From contig NZ_JNXG01000008.1 in NCBI RefSeq assembly GCF_000717025.1, positions 186,001 to 250,000 on the forward strand: a stretch of 64,000 bases of DNA. The letters are read 5' to 3'. This DNA is from Streptomyces atroolivaceus (lineage in GTDB: Bacteria > Actinomycetota > Actinomycetes > Streptomycetales > Streptomycetaceae). The translations under genes were made by a program, and so were the position numbers. The notes beneath the pieces were generated by a model. That model did no database searches. It had not been told where the DNA came from and saw nothing but the letters and a program-made list of their open reading frames with translations. Positions within the stretch are counted from its first letter, which is position 1; each line of letters opens with the position of its first letter. This document shows, one piece after another, positions 8,529-17,914 of the stretch.

Positions 8529-9722
8529 TCAGCCCTTCACGCACACGAGCTGCTTGAGCTTCGCGACGACCTCGACCAGGTCCCGCTGCTGGTCGATGAC
8601 CTGCTCGATCGGCTTGTACGCCGCCGGGATCTCGTCCACCACACCGGAGTCCTTGCGGCACTCCACGCCCCGCGTCTGGTCCTCCAGGTCCTGCGTCGAG
8701 AACCTCCGCTTGGCCGCGTTCCTGCTCATCCGCCGGCCCGCGCCGTGCGAGGCGGAGTTGAACGACTTCGCGTTCCCCAGACCCTTCACGATGTACGAAC
8801 CGGTCCCCATCGATCCGGGGATGATGCCGAACTCCCCGGACCCCGCGCGAATCGCGCCCTTACGGGTGACCAGCAGGTCCATCCCGTCGTACCGCTCCTC
8901 CGCCACGTAGTTGTGGTGGCAGGAGATGACCGGCTCGAAGGTGACCCCGGCCTTCTTGAATTCCTTCCGGACCACGTCCTGGAAGAGACCCATCATGATC
9001 GAGCGGTTGTACTTGGCGTACTCCTGGGCCCAGAACAGGTCGTTGCGGTACGCCGCCATCTGCGGGGTGTCCGCGATGAACACCGCCAGGTCACGGTCGA
9101 CGAGGCCCTGGTTGTGCGGAAGCCTCTGGGCCTGCCCGATGTGGAAGTCGGCGAGCTCCTTGCCGATGTTCCGGGAACCGGAGTGCAGCATCAGCCACAC
9201 CGAGCCGGCCTCGTCGAGGCAGAACTCGATGAAGTGGTTCCCGCTCCCGAGCGTTCCCATCTGCTTGGTGGCCCGCTCCTGACGGAACCTGACCGCCTCG
9301 GCGACCCCGTCGAACCGCGACCAGAAGTCGTCCCAGCCGGCGGTCGGGAAGCCGTGGAGCTTCCCCGGGTCGACCACGTCGTCGTGCATCCCCCGGCCCA
9401 CCGGAATCGCCTGCTCGATCTTCGACCGGAGCCGCGAGAGATCTCCCGGCAGGTCGTTGGCCGTCAGCGACGTCTTCACTGCCGACATCCCGCAGCCGAT
9501 GTCCACGCCCACCGCGGCCGGGCAGACCGCGCCGTGCATCGCGATCACCGAACCGACGGTCGCGCCCTTGCCGAAGTGGACGTCCGGCATGACCGCGAGG
9601 CCCTTGATCCAGGGCAGCGTGGAGACGTTGCGCAGCTGCTGCATCGCGCCGTCCTCGACCGACGCCGGATCCGCCCACATACGGATGGGAACCTGTGCCC
9701 CCGGCACCTCTACATAAGACAT
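8529..9722 (-). CDS. rtcB: RtcB family RNA-splicing ligase
   Basis: 397 aa from the ATG of MSYVEVPGAQ, with GAGGGG seven bases upstream. RtcB joins 2',3'-cyclic phosphate or 3'-phosphate RNA ends to 5'-OH ends using GTP and Mn2+. The metal motif GVDIGCGM (72-79, with D75 and C78), HHNYVAEE (about 285) and the nucleophilic-histidine motif SHGAGRRMSR (about 350) are all intact, so it is likely active. There is no archease, RtcA or RtcR gene beside it. It diverges from a lipoprotein gene. Confidence 0.92.
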   Translation of the reverse strand: MSYVEVPGAQVPIRMWADPASVEDGAMQQLRNVSTLPWIKGLAVMPDVHFGKGATVGSVIAMHGAVCPAAVGVDIGCGMSAVKTSLTANDLPGDLSRLRSKIEQAIPVGRGMHDDVVDPGKLHGFPTAGWDDFWSRFDGVAEAVRFRQERATKQMGTLGSGNHFIEFCLDEAGSVWLMLHSGSRNIGKELADFHIGQAQRLPHNQGLVDRDLAVFIADTPQMAAYRNDLFWAQEYAKYNRSIMMGLFQDVVRKEFKKAGVTFEPVISCHHNYVAEERYDGMDLLVTRKGAIRAGSGEFGIIPGSMGTGSYIVKGLGNAKSFNSASHGAGRRMSRNAAKRRFSTQDLEDQTRGVECRKDSGVVDEIPAAYKPIEQVIDQQRDLVEVVAKLKQLVCVKG

Positions 9723-9884
9723 AACCCCTCGATTCCCCCGAAAAGACTGAAAGCGCAAAACCGGTGCCGAGGTCGGCATAAAGGTCGGCCGACCGGCATT
9801 CACAGCGGCGCGTGCGATACACATTGTGTCCATCGGCCGCCATCGAGCGGCAACCCGTTTTCGTACCGAAGGGAGCCTGGGACC

Positions 9885-10712
9885 GTGCGACACATGGCGT
9901 ACGTACCCGGCGTCGCGCTCCTCCTCGCGCTCGTCGCCGGCTGCAGCGCCGGCTCCGGCGCCGACGACCCCGACGCCGACAGCAAGCCCGGCAGCCCGAC
10001 GGTCACCGCCGCGCCCCCGGGGAAGTACCGGACGCTGCCCGAATCCTGCCGCGCCGTGCCGGTCGCCATGCTCAAGGACCTGCTGCCGGGCGCCACCGGA
10101 CTGTCCGAGGAGCAGCAGGAGAAGGTGTACGGGGGCACGGCCACCGTCACCTACGACACCGACCGCAAGGTCGGCTGCCGCTGGAAGTCGGACGCCCCGG
10201 ACGCCTCCAGGAACCTGTCCATCGACTTCGAGCGCGTCGTGTCGTACGACCCCTCGGTGAGCGACGACGACCGCGCACGGGAGGTGTACGCCACGAAGGA
10301 GGAGGCCGCTTCTCTCCCCACGTCGGCCGGGGTCACCCCCAGCGAGAAGCCCAGCGGCTCCGCCTCAGCGCCGGCCGCCGGCACGCCTTCCGCCTCCCCG
10401 AGCGGCGCCTCCTCCGCCTCGCCCTCCGCCGACCCGTCCGGCAGCACCGCCGGCGTCGACCCCGACGAGGATCTCCGGCCGCGGCTGCTCGACGAGCTCG
10501 GGGATGCCGCGTTCCTGGACGACGAGCTCACCCGGGCAGGTTCCACCGCACAGCACCGCACCGTGAGCGTGGTGTTCCGCACATCGAACGTCATCGTGAC
10601 CGTCCAGTACACCGAGCAGCCGGCCCGGGTCACCGCGGTCCCCGACAGCAGGGAACTGCAGGAGAAGGCCCAGGCCCTGGCGCGGAAGCTGGCCGAGACG
10701 CTCATCGACTGA
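9885..10712 (+). CDS. DUF3558-like secreted lipoprotein (first copy)
   Basis: About 275 aa from GTG 9885; GGGAG nine bases upstream supports this start over the ATG three codons later. The signal peptide ends in a lipobox, LVAGC, near residue 20, so it is lipid-anchored outside the membrane. A conserved globular part follows (LPESCRAVPVAMLKDLLPGA, VGCRWKSD), then a low-complexity Ser/Pro/Ala linker, then LRPRLLDELGDAAFLDDEL and a beta-strand region. This is the layout of actinobacterial DUF3558-type lipoproteins. Function unknown. The next gene encodes a relative. Confidence 0.82.
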   Translation: MRHMAYVPGVALLLALVAGCSAGSGADDPDADSKPGSPTVTAAPPGKYRTLPESCRAVPVAMLKDLLPGATGLSEEQQEKVYGGTATVTYDTDRKVGCRWKSDAPDASRNLSIDFERVVSYDPSVSDDDRAREVYATKEEAASLPTSAGVTPSEKPSGSASAPAAGTPSASPSGASSASPSADPSGSTAGVDPDEDLRPRLLDELGDAAFLDDELTRAGSTAQHRTVSVVFRTSNVIVTVQYTEQPARVTAVPDSRELQEKAQALARKLAETLID

Positions 10713-10792
10713 CCGGGCCCCACGACCGCCCCGGCCGGGGCCTCCTGCGCACCCCGGGGTCTTCGGCCGGAGGCGGCATCCGGTCCCGGTCC

Positions 10793-10943
10793 GTCGTACC
10801 GTGGCCCCCGACCGACGTACCGAGCGGCGTGCCCGAAGGTGTACGACCGCGACGTACGGCCCGACGTACCGTCCGAAACCGCGAACGCCCGACCGGCGTA
10901 CCGTCCGACCGCCCGCACGACCGAGACCGCCGTGCCGTCCGAG
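10793..10943. repeat. Degenerate direct repeats of CCGnCGTACCGTCCGA type
   Basis: The interval between the two lipoprotein genes holds several spaced copies of a motif near CCGACGTACCGTCCGA (around 10811, 10861, 10892 and 10927), each 30-50 bp apart and increasingly diverged. It may be a decayed minisatellite or a set of regulator sites for the second lipoprotein gene. Confidence 0.5.
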
Positions 10944-10953
10944 TGAAGGAACC

Positions 10954-11784
10954 ATGCACCGATCAGCCCCGCGACTGTCCCGCATACTCGCCTGCGCCGC
11001 CGTTCCGGTGATGCTCGTCGTCGCCGGCTGCTCGTCGGACTCCGGCGACGCGAAGGAGTCGGGCTCCTCGGCCTCTCCGAGCGCGAAGAAGGCCGAGCCG
11101 ACCGTCGAGCCCGCCAAGTTCGACGCGCTGCCCGACGCCTGCACGTCGATCGGCAAGAAGACGATCGAGGACCTGGTCCCGAAGACCAAGAACAAGGGCG
11201 GCACCCCCGGCAAGTCCAGCGACACCTCGGTCCGCGGCGGCTGCTCCTGGAACGGCCTGGACGACAACGGCGTGAAGGGCTCCCAGTACCGCTGGCTCGA
11301 CGTCGGATTCACCCGCTTCGACTCCGACCAGTCCCTGGGCAGCGGTGCGAAGCGCGCGACGGACGAGTACACGAAGCAGGTCGCCAAGACCCAGGCGACC
11401 GAAGGGGCCAAGAAGGTGTCGGCCAAGCCCGCCGCCGGTCTCGGTGAGCAGGCCACCTCGGTCACGTACGGCCTCACCAAGTCGAGCGAGGACTTCGAGT
11501 ACGCGACGCTCGTGGCCCGCACGGGGAACGTCGTCGTGAGCGTCACCTACAACGGCGCGGGGTTCGCGGGCGCCAAGTCCCCCTCGTCCGCCGACATCCT
11601 GAAGGACGCCCTGAAGGCCGCCGAGGAGGCCGTCGCGGCGGTCGGCGCCGACGACGGTGCGAAGACCTCCCCCTCGGCAAAGACGTCGGCCTCCCCGTCC
11701 GCCGAGCCGACCGCGAAGGCGTCGGACAAGGCGACCGCGAAGGCGACGGGCAAGTCGTCCGCGAAGGCCGTCAGCAAGTCGTGA
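10954..11784 (+). CDS. DUF3558-like secreted lipoprotein (second copy)
   Basis: 276 aa; ATG 10954 has GAAGGA four bases upstream. The signal peptide ends in lipobox VVAGC. The conserved core resembles the previous gene (FDALPDACTSIGKKTIEDLV, VRGGCSWNG, then a beta-rich domain) and the tail is a Ser/Ala/Lys-rich linker (TSASPSAEPTAKASDKATAK). It is probably an ancient tandem duplicate of the first lipoprotein, but with its low-complexity stretch at the C terminus rather than the middle. Role unknown. Confidence 0.82.
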   Translation: MHRSAPRLSRILACAAVPVMLVVAGCSSDSGDAKESGSSASPSAKKAEPTVEPAKFDALPDACTSIGKKTIEDLVPKTKNKGGTPGKSSDTSVRGGCSWNGLDDNGVKGSQYRWLDVGFTRFDSDQSLGSGAKRATDEYTKQVAKTQATEGAKKVSAKPAAGLGEQATSVTYGLTKSSEDFEYATLVARTGNVVVSVTYNGAGFAGAKSPSSADILKDALKAAEEAVAAVGADDGAKTSPSAKTSASPSAEPTAKASDKATAKATGKSSAKAVSKS

Positions 11785-11831
11785 CCAGCGCCCGGCAGGG
11801 GCCCGGATCGCCCTGCCCGGAGGCGCCTTGA

Positions 11832-11865
11832 CGAAGCCCGGTGCTCCCGCGAGTACCGGGCTTCG
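11832..11865 (+). terminator. Hairpin terminator after the second lipoprotein gene
   Basis: Arms 11833-11842 and 11855-11864 pair perfectly, and the pairing continues into the loop with one mismatch. Confidence 0.65.
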
Positions 11866-11965
11866 GCCCATCCCCACGCAACACTCCCGCCTGGCATGTG
11901 CCAGGCTGTGCCCGCGCCGGATGCCGAAGTGAGGCCGGTTCATCGAAGTCGGGAGGGGATCGCGG

Positions 11966-13378
11966 GTGGCCGCAATGCAGCTGACACGCACGCACCGCGT
12001 ACTCATCGGGGTCGTCGTCGCCGGCGCCGTGCTCATCGCCGCGATCGGGTTCGCCGGCTCCTACGCCGCCGTGCGCGAACTCGCGGAGGAGAAGGGCTTC
12101 GGCGAGTTCTCGGTCGTCTTCCCGATCGGTATCGACGCGGGCATCTGCGTCCTGCTGGCGCTGGACCTGCTGCTGACGTGGATGCGGATACCCTTCCCGC
12201 TGCTGCGTCAGACCGCCTGGCTGCTGACCGCGGCGACGATCGCCTTCAACGGCGCCGCCGCCTGGCCCGACCCGCTCGGCACGGGCATGCACGCCGTGAT
12301 CCCCATCCTGTTCGTCGTCGCCGTCGAGGCCGCACGGCACGCGGTGGGCCGGATCGCGGACATCACGGCCGACAAGCACATGGAGGGCGTCCGCCTCACC
12401 CGCTGGCTGCTCTCCCCCGTCCCCACCTTCAAGCTGTGGCGCCGGATGAAGCTGTGGGAGCTGCGCAGTTACGAGCAGGTCATCAAGCTCGAACAGGACC
12501 GGCTGATCTACCAGGCCCGCCTCCAGGCCCGCTTCGGCCGCAACTGGCGCCGCAAGGCACCCGTCGAGTCGATGATGCCGCTGCGCCTGGCGAAGTACGG
12601 CGTCCCGCTCGCCGAGACCGCCCCGGCAGGCCTCGCCGCCGCGGGCATCGAGCCGGCTCTGCTCCCGCCGGCGCCGGCGCCGGCAGCGGTCGAGGCCGAG
12701 CAGCAGCACCCCCAACTCCCGTACGTCCCGCAGCCGCAGGAGCAGCAGCACAGCCCTCGGCAGGACCAGCACAGCCGGCCGGACGGGTACGACCGCTACG
12801 ACCGGCACGACCGGTACGACGAGCAGAAACGCTTCGTCCAGCAGGACGAGTTCGCGCGGCAGGAAGACCTCCAGGAGGCCCCTGGATCGCACGAGAGCCC
12901 GTGGTTCGCTGCCCCCAAGGTGCCGGACGAGGCGTACGAGGGCGCGTACGACCCCGGGTACGACGAGGGCTCCGATCCCGGCCCGGTGATGATTCCCTCG
13001 GGCCCCGGCCGCACCCGCCCGCTCGGCGACGTGGGCACCGTGCCGCACCCGCGCCACGAAGAGACCCCCGAGGGCCGGCCCCAGGCTGCCCCTCAGCCCC
13101 AGCCCGCCGAGACGGCCCAGGTCCTCGACCCCGAGGACGCTCCGCAGCTGGAGGAGTGGTCCCAGGAGGACGCCGAGTTCGCCGACATGGCCTTCGAGGT
13201 GTACAGCGCGTACACGGACCAGGAGGGCCAGTTCCCGACCGCGGAGATCCTGGACATACACCTCTCCGACACGCGCAACGTCAGCCACCCCCGCTCGCGG
13301 GAGCTGCTCCTGCGCCTGATGCCGGACTTCAGGCAGGCGTACGTGCCGGCGCAGTCGACGGCCGACCAGAGCGCCTGA
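11966..13378 (+). CDS. DUF2637 domain membrane protein with long charged tail
   Basis: 470 aa from GTG 11966, with GGGAGGGG upstream. Residues 5-120 contain four transmembrane helices (for example VLIGVVVAGAVLIAAIGFAG and AGICVLLALDLLLTW) and match DUF2637, a family also found in Streptomyces plasmid-spread (Spd) proteins. A basic cytoplasmic segment (about 125-210) follows, then a low-complexity Gln/Tyr/Asp-rich region (about 240-330) and a conserved C-terminal helical domain ending in RELLLRLMPDFRQAYV. It sits immediately before lysS, convergent. Role unknown; a membrane-tethered DNA-transfer or regulatory function would be speculation. Confidence 0.85.
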   Translation: MAAMQLTRTHRVLIGVVVAGAVLIAAIGFAGSYAAVRELAEEKGFGEFSVVFPIGIDAGICVLLALDLLLTWMRIPFPLLRQTAWLLTAATIAFNGAAAWPDPLGTGMHAVIPILFVVAVEAARHAVGRIADITADKHMEGVRLTRWLLSPVPTFKLWRRMKLWELRSYEQVIKLEQDRLIYQARLQARFGRNWRRKAPVESMMPLRLAKYGVPLAETAPAGLAAAGIEPALLPPAPAPAAVEAEQQHPQLPYVPQPQEQQHSPRQDQHSRPDGYDRYDRHDRYDEQKRFVQQDEFARQEDLQEAPGSHESPWFAAPKVPDEAYEGAYDPGYDEGSDPGPVMIPSGPGRTRPLGDVGTVPHPRHEETPEGRPQAAPQPQPAETAQVLDPEDAPQLEEWSQEDAEFADMAFEVYSAYTDQEGQFPTAEILDIHLSDTRNVSHPRSRELLLRLMPDFRQAYVPAQSTADQSA

Positions 13379-13416
13379 GGCCTGCCGGCTCGGCCTCCCG
13401 CCGCGGAGAGGCCGCA

Positions 13417-13460
13417 GAAAGGGGCCGCCGCCCGGGATGTCCCGGGCGGCGGCCCCTTTC
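13417..13460. terminator. Bidirectional terminator between DUF2637 gene and lysS
   Basis: A perfect 20-bp stem (13417-13436 with 13441-13460) and a 4-nt loop. A-runs and T-runs flank both sides, so it can act on both strands. Confidence 0.85.
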
Positions 13461-13474
13461 CCTCGCCTACGGCG

Positions 13475-15235
13475 TCACGCGCCGAGCAGCGTCCGCACCC
13501 GGTCCGCCCCGACGGCGAGGAGGAGCGTGGGCAGGCGCGGACCGGTGTCCCGGCCGACGAGCAGCCGGTACAGCAGTGCGAAGAAGGAGCGCTGGGCCAC
13601 CTTCAGCTCGGGCGTCGGCTTGGCGTCGGGTGCCAGGCCCTCCAGCACCTTCGGCACCCCGTAGACCAGCGTGGTCAGGCCGTCCAGCGACCAGTGCGAG
13701 TCGAGCCCTTCCAGCAGCAGCCGCAGCGACTCACGGCCCTGCTCGTCCAGGGAGCCGAGCAGTTCCTTGTCGGGCTCGTCACGGACGATGGTGCGGGCCT
13801 CGGCCGGCACCTGGGTGGTGATCCAGTTCTCCGCGCGGTCGAGCCGGGGCCGTGCCTCGTCGAGCGAGGTCAGCGGGTTCTCCGGGTCGAGCTCGCTGAG
13901 GATGCGCAGCGTCTGGTCCTCCGCACCGGCGGTGATGTCGGCGACCGAGGCGAGCGTGCGGTACGGGAGCGGGCGGGGGGTGCTGGGCAGCTCCCCCGCG
14001 GCCGTACCGATGGCCCGTGCGTAGGCGGCGGCGTCGGCGGGCAGCACCGTGCCGTCGGCCACCTTGCGGGCCAGCGAGTCCCACTCGTCGTACAGACGCT
14101 GGATCTCCTGGTCGAAGGCGATCTTGAAGGACTGGTTCGGCCTGCGGCGCGCGTACAGCCAGCGCAGCAGCGGAGCCTCCATGATCTTCAGCGCGTCGGC
14201 CGGGGTCGGCACGCCGCCCTTGCTGGAGGACATCTTCGCCATGCCGGAGATCCCGACGAACGCGTACATCGGCCCGATCGGCTGGACGCCGTCGAAGACC
14301 TCGCGCACGATCTGGCCGCCGACGACGAAGGAGGAGCCCGGCGAGGAGTGGTCCACGCCGCTGGGCTCGAAGATCACACCCTCGTAGGCCCAGCGCATCG
14401 GCCAGTCGACCTTCCAGACCAGCTTGCCGCGGTTGAACTCGTTGAGCCGGACCGTCTCGGCGAAGCCGCAGGCCGAGCAGGTGTAGTTCAGCTCGGTCGT
14501 GTCGTCGTCGTAGGAGGTGACGACCGTGAGGTCCTTCTCGCAGTTGCCGCAGTAGGGCTTGTACGGGAAGTAGCCGGCGGAGCCGGAGCTGCCGTCGTCC
14601 TCGTCCGCCGCGCCGGAGCCCTCGGCGGCCTCCAGCTCGGCCTCGTCGACCTTCTTCTGCTGCGGCTTCTTGCCGCCCTTGGCGCCGGCCGCGCCGTCCT
14701 TCTTGGTGCGGTAGCGGTCCAGGACGGCGTCGATGTCCGCCCGGTGCCTCATCGCGTGCAGGACCTGCTCGCGGTAGGTGCCCGCCAGGTACTGCTCGGT
14801 CTGGCTGATGCCGTCGTACTCGACGCCGAGCTCGTCCAGCGCCCCGGTCATCGCGGCCTTGAAGTGCTCGGCCCAGTTCGGGTACGCCGACCCGGCCGGG
14901 GCGGGCACGGACGTCAGCGGCTTGCCGATGTGCGCCTGCCAGGTGTCGTCGACACCCTCGACTCCGTTCGGCACCTTGCGGTAGCGGTCGTAGTCGTCCC
15001 AGGAGATCAGGTGCCGCACGGTGTACCCGCGGCGGCGGATCTCGTCGGCGACCAGGTGCGGGGTCATGACCTCGCGGAGGTTGCCCAGGTGGATCGGGCC
15101 CGACGGGGAGAGGCCGGAGGCGACGACGACCGGTTTGCCAGGCGCACGTCGCTCCGATTCGGCGATGACATCGTCCGCGAAGCGGGAGACCCAGTCGGTC
15201 TCGGTGCTGCTCTGACTCGAAGCCACGGTCGGCAC
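13475..15235 (-). CDS. lysS: Lysine--tRNA ligase, class I
   Basis: 586 aa. This is the archaeal-type class I LysRS, as used by streptomycetes. The HIGH-like motif is PSGPIHLGN (44-52) and the KMSKS motif is KMSSSKG in the middle of the protein. A zinc-binding pair of Cys knuckles (YCGNCEKDL and CSACGF) sits in the insertion. GTG 15235 is used; a second GTG three codons later has a better-spaced ribosome-binding site and is an alternative. A lysine-rich linker (GAKGGKKPQQKK) lies in the insertion. The gene is divergent from argS with a 146-bp shared promoter region. Confidence 0.95.
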   Translation of the reverse strand: MPTVASSQSSTETDWVSRFADDVIAESERRAPGKPVVVASGLSPSGPIHLGNLREVMTPHLVADEIRRRGYTVRHLISWDDYDRYRKVPNGVEGVDDTWQAHIGKPLTSVPAPAGSAYPNWAEHFKAAMTGALDELGVEYDGISQTEQYLAGTYREQVLHAMRHRADIDAVLDRYRTKKDGAAGAKGGKKPQQKKVDEAELEAAEGSGAADEDDGSSGSAGYFPYKPYCGNCEKDLTVVTSYDDDTTELNYTCSACGFAETVRLNEFNRGKLVWKVDWPMRWAYEGVIFEPSGVDHSSPGSSFVVGGQIVREVFDGVQPIGPMYAFVGISGMAKMSSSKGGVPTPADALKIMEAPLLRWLYARRRPNQSFKIAFDQEIQRLYDEWDSLARKVADGTVLPADAAAYARAIGTAAGELPSTPRPLPYRTLASVADITAGAEDQTLRILSELDPENPLTSLDEARPRLDRAENWITTQVPAEARTIVRDEPDKELLGSLDEQGRESLRLLLEGLDSHWSLDGLTTLVYGVPKVLEGLAPDAKPTPELKVAQRSFFALLYRLLVGRDTGPRLPTLLLAVGADRVRTLLGA

Positions 15236-15381
15236 GTCCTTCTCTCGTGTAGGACTCGTAGGGGCGTCCCCCAGCAGGGGAACCCCATTCTCCCAGGTAC
15301 CACCCGCAGCGCGAAAACGGCTTTACGCCCCGTGGGATACTGGGGTGATCCCTTGTCCTCTACCGAAACGGCAGCCGTCTC

Positions 15382-17151
15382 ATGGCTTCGGTCCCCTCCC
15401 TCGCTTCCACGCTCCAGCAGCAGCTGGCGGACGCCCTGACGGCAGCACTGCCGGAAGCCGGCACCGCGGACCCGCTGCTGCGCCGAAGCGACCGGGCCGA
15501 CTTCCAGGCCAACGGGATCCTCGCGCTCGCCAAGAAGCTCAAGGGCAACCCGCGCGAGCTGGCCTCCAAGGTCACGGCGGCCCTCCCGGCCGGTGACCTG
15601 ATCAAGGACATCGAGGTGTCCGGCCCCGGCTTCCTGAACGTCACGCTGACCGACGGGGCGATCATCCGCACGCTCGCCGCGCGCGCCGCCGACGGCGACC
15701 GGCTCGGCGTCCCGCCGAAGGCCGCCCCCGGCACGACCGTGATCGACTACGCCCAGCCGAACGTGGCCAAGGAGATGCACGTCGGCCACCTGCGGTCGGC
15801 GGTCATCGGTGACGCGATGGTCCAGATCCTCGAATTCACCGGTGAGAACGTCGTCCGGCGCCATCACATCGGCGACTGGGGCACCCAGTTCGGCATGCTC
15901 ATCCAGTACCTCTTCGAGCACCCGGACGAGCTGAAGCACGAAGACGACAAGGCCGACGGCGAGGCGGCGATGTCGTCGCTGAACCGCGTCTACAAGGCGT
16001 CGAGGGTCCTGTTCGACTCCGACGAGGAGTTCAAGGCGCGCTCACGCGACCGGGTGGTGGCCCTCCAGGCCGGAGACCCGGAGACGCTGGCGCACTGGCA
16101 GCGCTTCGTCGACGAGTCGAAGATCTACTTCTACTCGGTCTTCAACAAGCTCGACATGGAGATCGACGACCCCGACATCGTCGGCGAGTCCGGCTACAAC
16201 GACATGCTCGAGGAGACCTGCCGGATCCTGGAGGAGACGGGCGTCGCCGTCCGCTCCGAGGGCGCGCTGTGCGTGTTCTTCGACGACGTGAAGGGCCCGG
16301 ACGGCAACCCGGTCCCGCTGATCGTCAAGAAGACCAACGGCGGCTACGGCTACGCGGCCACCGACCTCTCCGCGATCCGCGACCGGGTGCAGAACCTCAA
16401 GGCCGACACCCTCGTCTACGTCGTGGACGCCCGGCAGTCCCTGCACTTCAAGATGGTCTTCGAGACGGCCCGCCGCGCCGGCTGGCTGAACGAGGACGTC
16501 AAGGCGCACCAGCTGGCCTTCGGCACGGTCCTCGGCAAGGACGGCAAGCCGTTCAAGACCCGTGAGGGCACCACCGTCCGGCTGGAGGACCTCCTCGACG
16601 AGGCGGTCGACCGGGCGACCACCGTGGTCCGGGAGAAGGCCGGGAAGGTGGGCCTGTCCGAGGACGAGATCATCGAGAACGGCCGGTACGTCGGCGTCGG
16701 CGCCGTGAAGTACGCGGACCTGTCGACCTCCGCCGTGCGGGACTACAAGTTCGACCTGGACCAGATGGTGTCGCTGAACGGCGACACCTCGGTCTACCTC
16801 CAGTACGCCTACGCCCGGATCCGGTCCATCCTGCGCAAGGCGGGCGACGCGAAGCCCGCCGCGCACCCGGAGCTGGAGCTGGCCCCGGCCGAGCGCGCGC
16901 TGGGCCTGCACCTGGACCAGTTCGGCGCGGTCCTGGACGAGGTGGCCGAGGGGTACGAGCCGCACAAGCTGGCCGCCTACCTCTACCAGCTCGCCTCGCA
17001 CCTCACCACGTTCTACGACCAGTGCCAGGTGCTGAGCGACGAGAACCCGGCGGAGGTCGTCGAGAACCGGCTGTTCCTCGTCGAGCTCACCGCCCGCACC
17101 CTGCACCAGGGCATGAAGCTGCTCGGCATCAGGACGCCCGAGCGCCTCTGA
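15382..17151 (+). CDS. argS: Arginine--tRNA ligase
   Basis: 589 aa class I synthetase. The N-terminal additional domain (1-110) is followed by the catalytic Rossmann fold with [19 protein letters not shown], whose HVGH is the HIGH motif. The anticodon-binding helical bundle has the DALR-type end [20 protein letters not shown]. Length and order are normal, so the gene is intact. A decayed second copy of its last 95 bp lies 1.8 kb downstream, beyond the ECF41 module. Confidence 0.97.
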   Translation: MASVPSLASTLQQQLADALTAALPEAGTADPLLRRSDRADFQANGILALAKKLKGNPRELASKVTAALPAGDLIKDIEVSGPGFLNVTLTDGAIIRTLAARAADGDRLGVPPKAAPGTTVIDYAQPNVAKEMHVGHLRSAVIGDAMVQILEFTGENVVRRHHIGDWGTQFGMLIQYLFEHPDELKHEDDKADGEAAMSSLNRVYKASRVLFDSDEEFKARSRDRVVALQAGDPETLAHWQRFVDESKIYFYSVFNKLDMEIDDPDIVGESGYNDMLEETCRILEETGVAVRSEGALCVFFDDVKGPDGNPVPLIVKKTNGGYGYAATDLSAIRDRVQNLKADTLVYVVDARQSLHFKMVFETARRAGWLNEDVKAHQLAFGTVLGKDGKPFKTREGTTVRLEDLLDEAVDRATTVVREKAGKVGLSEDEIIENGRYVGVGAVKYADLSTSAVRDYKFDLDQMVSLNGDTSVYLQYAYARIRSILRKAGDAKPAAHPELELAPAERALGLHLDQFGAVLDEVAEGYEPHKLAAYLYQLASHLTTFYDQCQVLSDENPAEVVENRLFLVELTARTLHQGMKLLGIRTPERL

Positions 17152-17195
17152 TCCGGCCTCCGGCAGCCGCCTCGGCTCCGGACCGCACCACGCAT

Positions 17196-17234
17196 GAACC
17201 GCCCGTGCGGCACACACCCCCGCACGGGCGGTTC
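17196..17234 (+). terminator. Terminator downstream of argS
   Basis: A perfect 15-bp stem (17196-17210 with 17220-17234) and a 9-nt loop, 44 nt after the argS stop. It also lies just before the converging carboxymuconolactone-decarboxylase gene. Confidence 0.75.
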
Positions 17235-17249
17235 TTCCGTGTTCCGGGG

Positions 17250-17735
17250 TCAGTCCAGCGCGGCGGCGAACATGCCGGGCTCGTAGGAACCGCCCCGCAT
17301 GTGGACGATCACGGCGAGCCGGTTGGCGGCGTTGATCACCGCGACCAGGCAGATCAGCGCGGCGAGCTGGTCGTCGTCGTAGTGCTTGCGCGCCAGTGCC
17401 CAGGTCTCGTCGGACACGCCCTCGTGGGCGTCGGCGAGCCGGGTGCCCTCCTCGGCGAGCGCCAGCGCGGCACGCTCGGCCTCGGTGAACACGGTGGACT
17501 CGCGCCAGGCGGCGACCAGGTGGAGCCGGACCGCGGTCTCACCGGCGGCCGCCGCCTCCTTGACGTGCATGTCGATGCAGTGACCGCAGCCGTTGATCTG
17601 GCTGGCGCGCAGCGACACCAGCTCCTGCGTCGACTTCGGCAGCGGGGACTGCTGGATCAGGTGGCCCACGCCCGCGAAGCGCTTGGCGAAGCGGCCGGCG
17701 AGCTCGTTCTCGAACAGGTTGAACCGTGCGTCCAT
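17250..17735 (-). CDS. Carboxymuconolactone decarboxylase/AhpD-like protein
   Basis: 161 aa from ATG 17735, which has GAGGA eight bases upstream. It is an all-helical AhpD-fold protein with the redox motif NGCGHCIDMH (CxxC plus downstream His) near residues 55-65, so an alkylhydroperoxidase-like, thiol-based activity is more likely than true decarboxylation. It diverges from an ECF41 sigma factor. Genes of this family are the classic partner and target of ECF41 sigma factors, and a matching promoter is visible upstream. Confidence 0.92.
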   Translation of the reverse strand: MDARFNLFENELAGRFAKRFAGVGHLIQQSPLPKSTQELVSLRASQINGCGHCIDMHVKEAAAAGETAVRLHLVAAWRESTVFTEAERAALALAEEGTRLADAHEGVSDETWALARKHYDDDQLAALICLVAVINAANRLAVIVHMRGGSYEPGMFAAALD

Positions 17736-17782
17736 GACGTCGTCCTCACTCGTGGTGTCGCTGTTGCACGTGACGAACACGA

Positions 17783-17809
17783 GATGCCGGCCGCCCGCTC
17801 CCTGTGACG
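17783..17809 (-). promoter_or_regulatory. Near-consensus ECF41 promoter for the AhpD-like gene
   Basis: On the reverse strand CGTCACA (17809-17803), a 16-nt spacer and CATC (17786-17783) differ by one base in each element from the ECF41 consensus TGTCACA / CGTC. Spacing is identical to the sigma-gene promoter on the other strand. Confidence 0.55.
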
Positions 17810-17843
17810 GGGCGCCCGTGTGACGTGCGCCACCGCCCTCGGG

Positions 17844-17870
17844 TGTCACGGAGTGGCGGTGGCCGGCGTC
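17844..17870 (+). promoter_or_regulatory. ECF41-type promoter driving the sigma factor gene
   Basis: TGTCACG (17844-17850), 16-nt spacer, CGTC (17867-17870). This matches the known ECF41 promoter pattern (TGTCACA -35, CGTC -10) and implies autoregulation, with a leader of about 38 nt before GTG 17915. Confidence 0.7.
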
Positions 17871-17914
17871 TTGTGCGCGTGGCACCTTCGACAGCGGACA
17901 GGCAGGAGCAGCCG

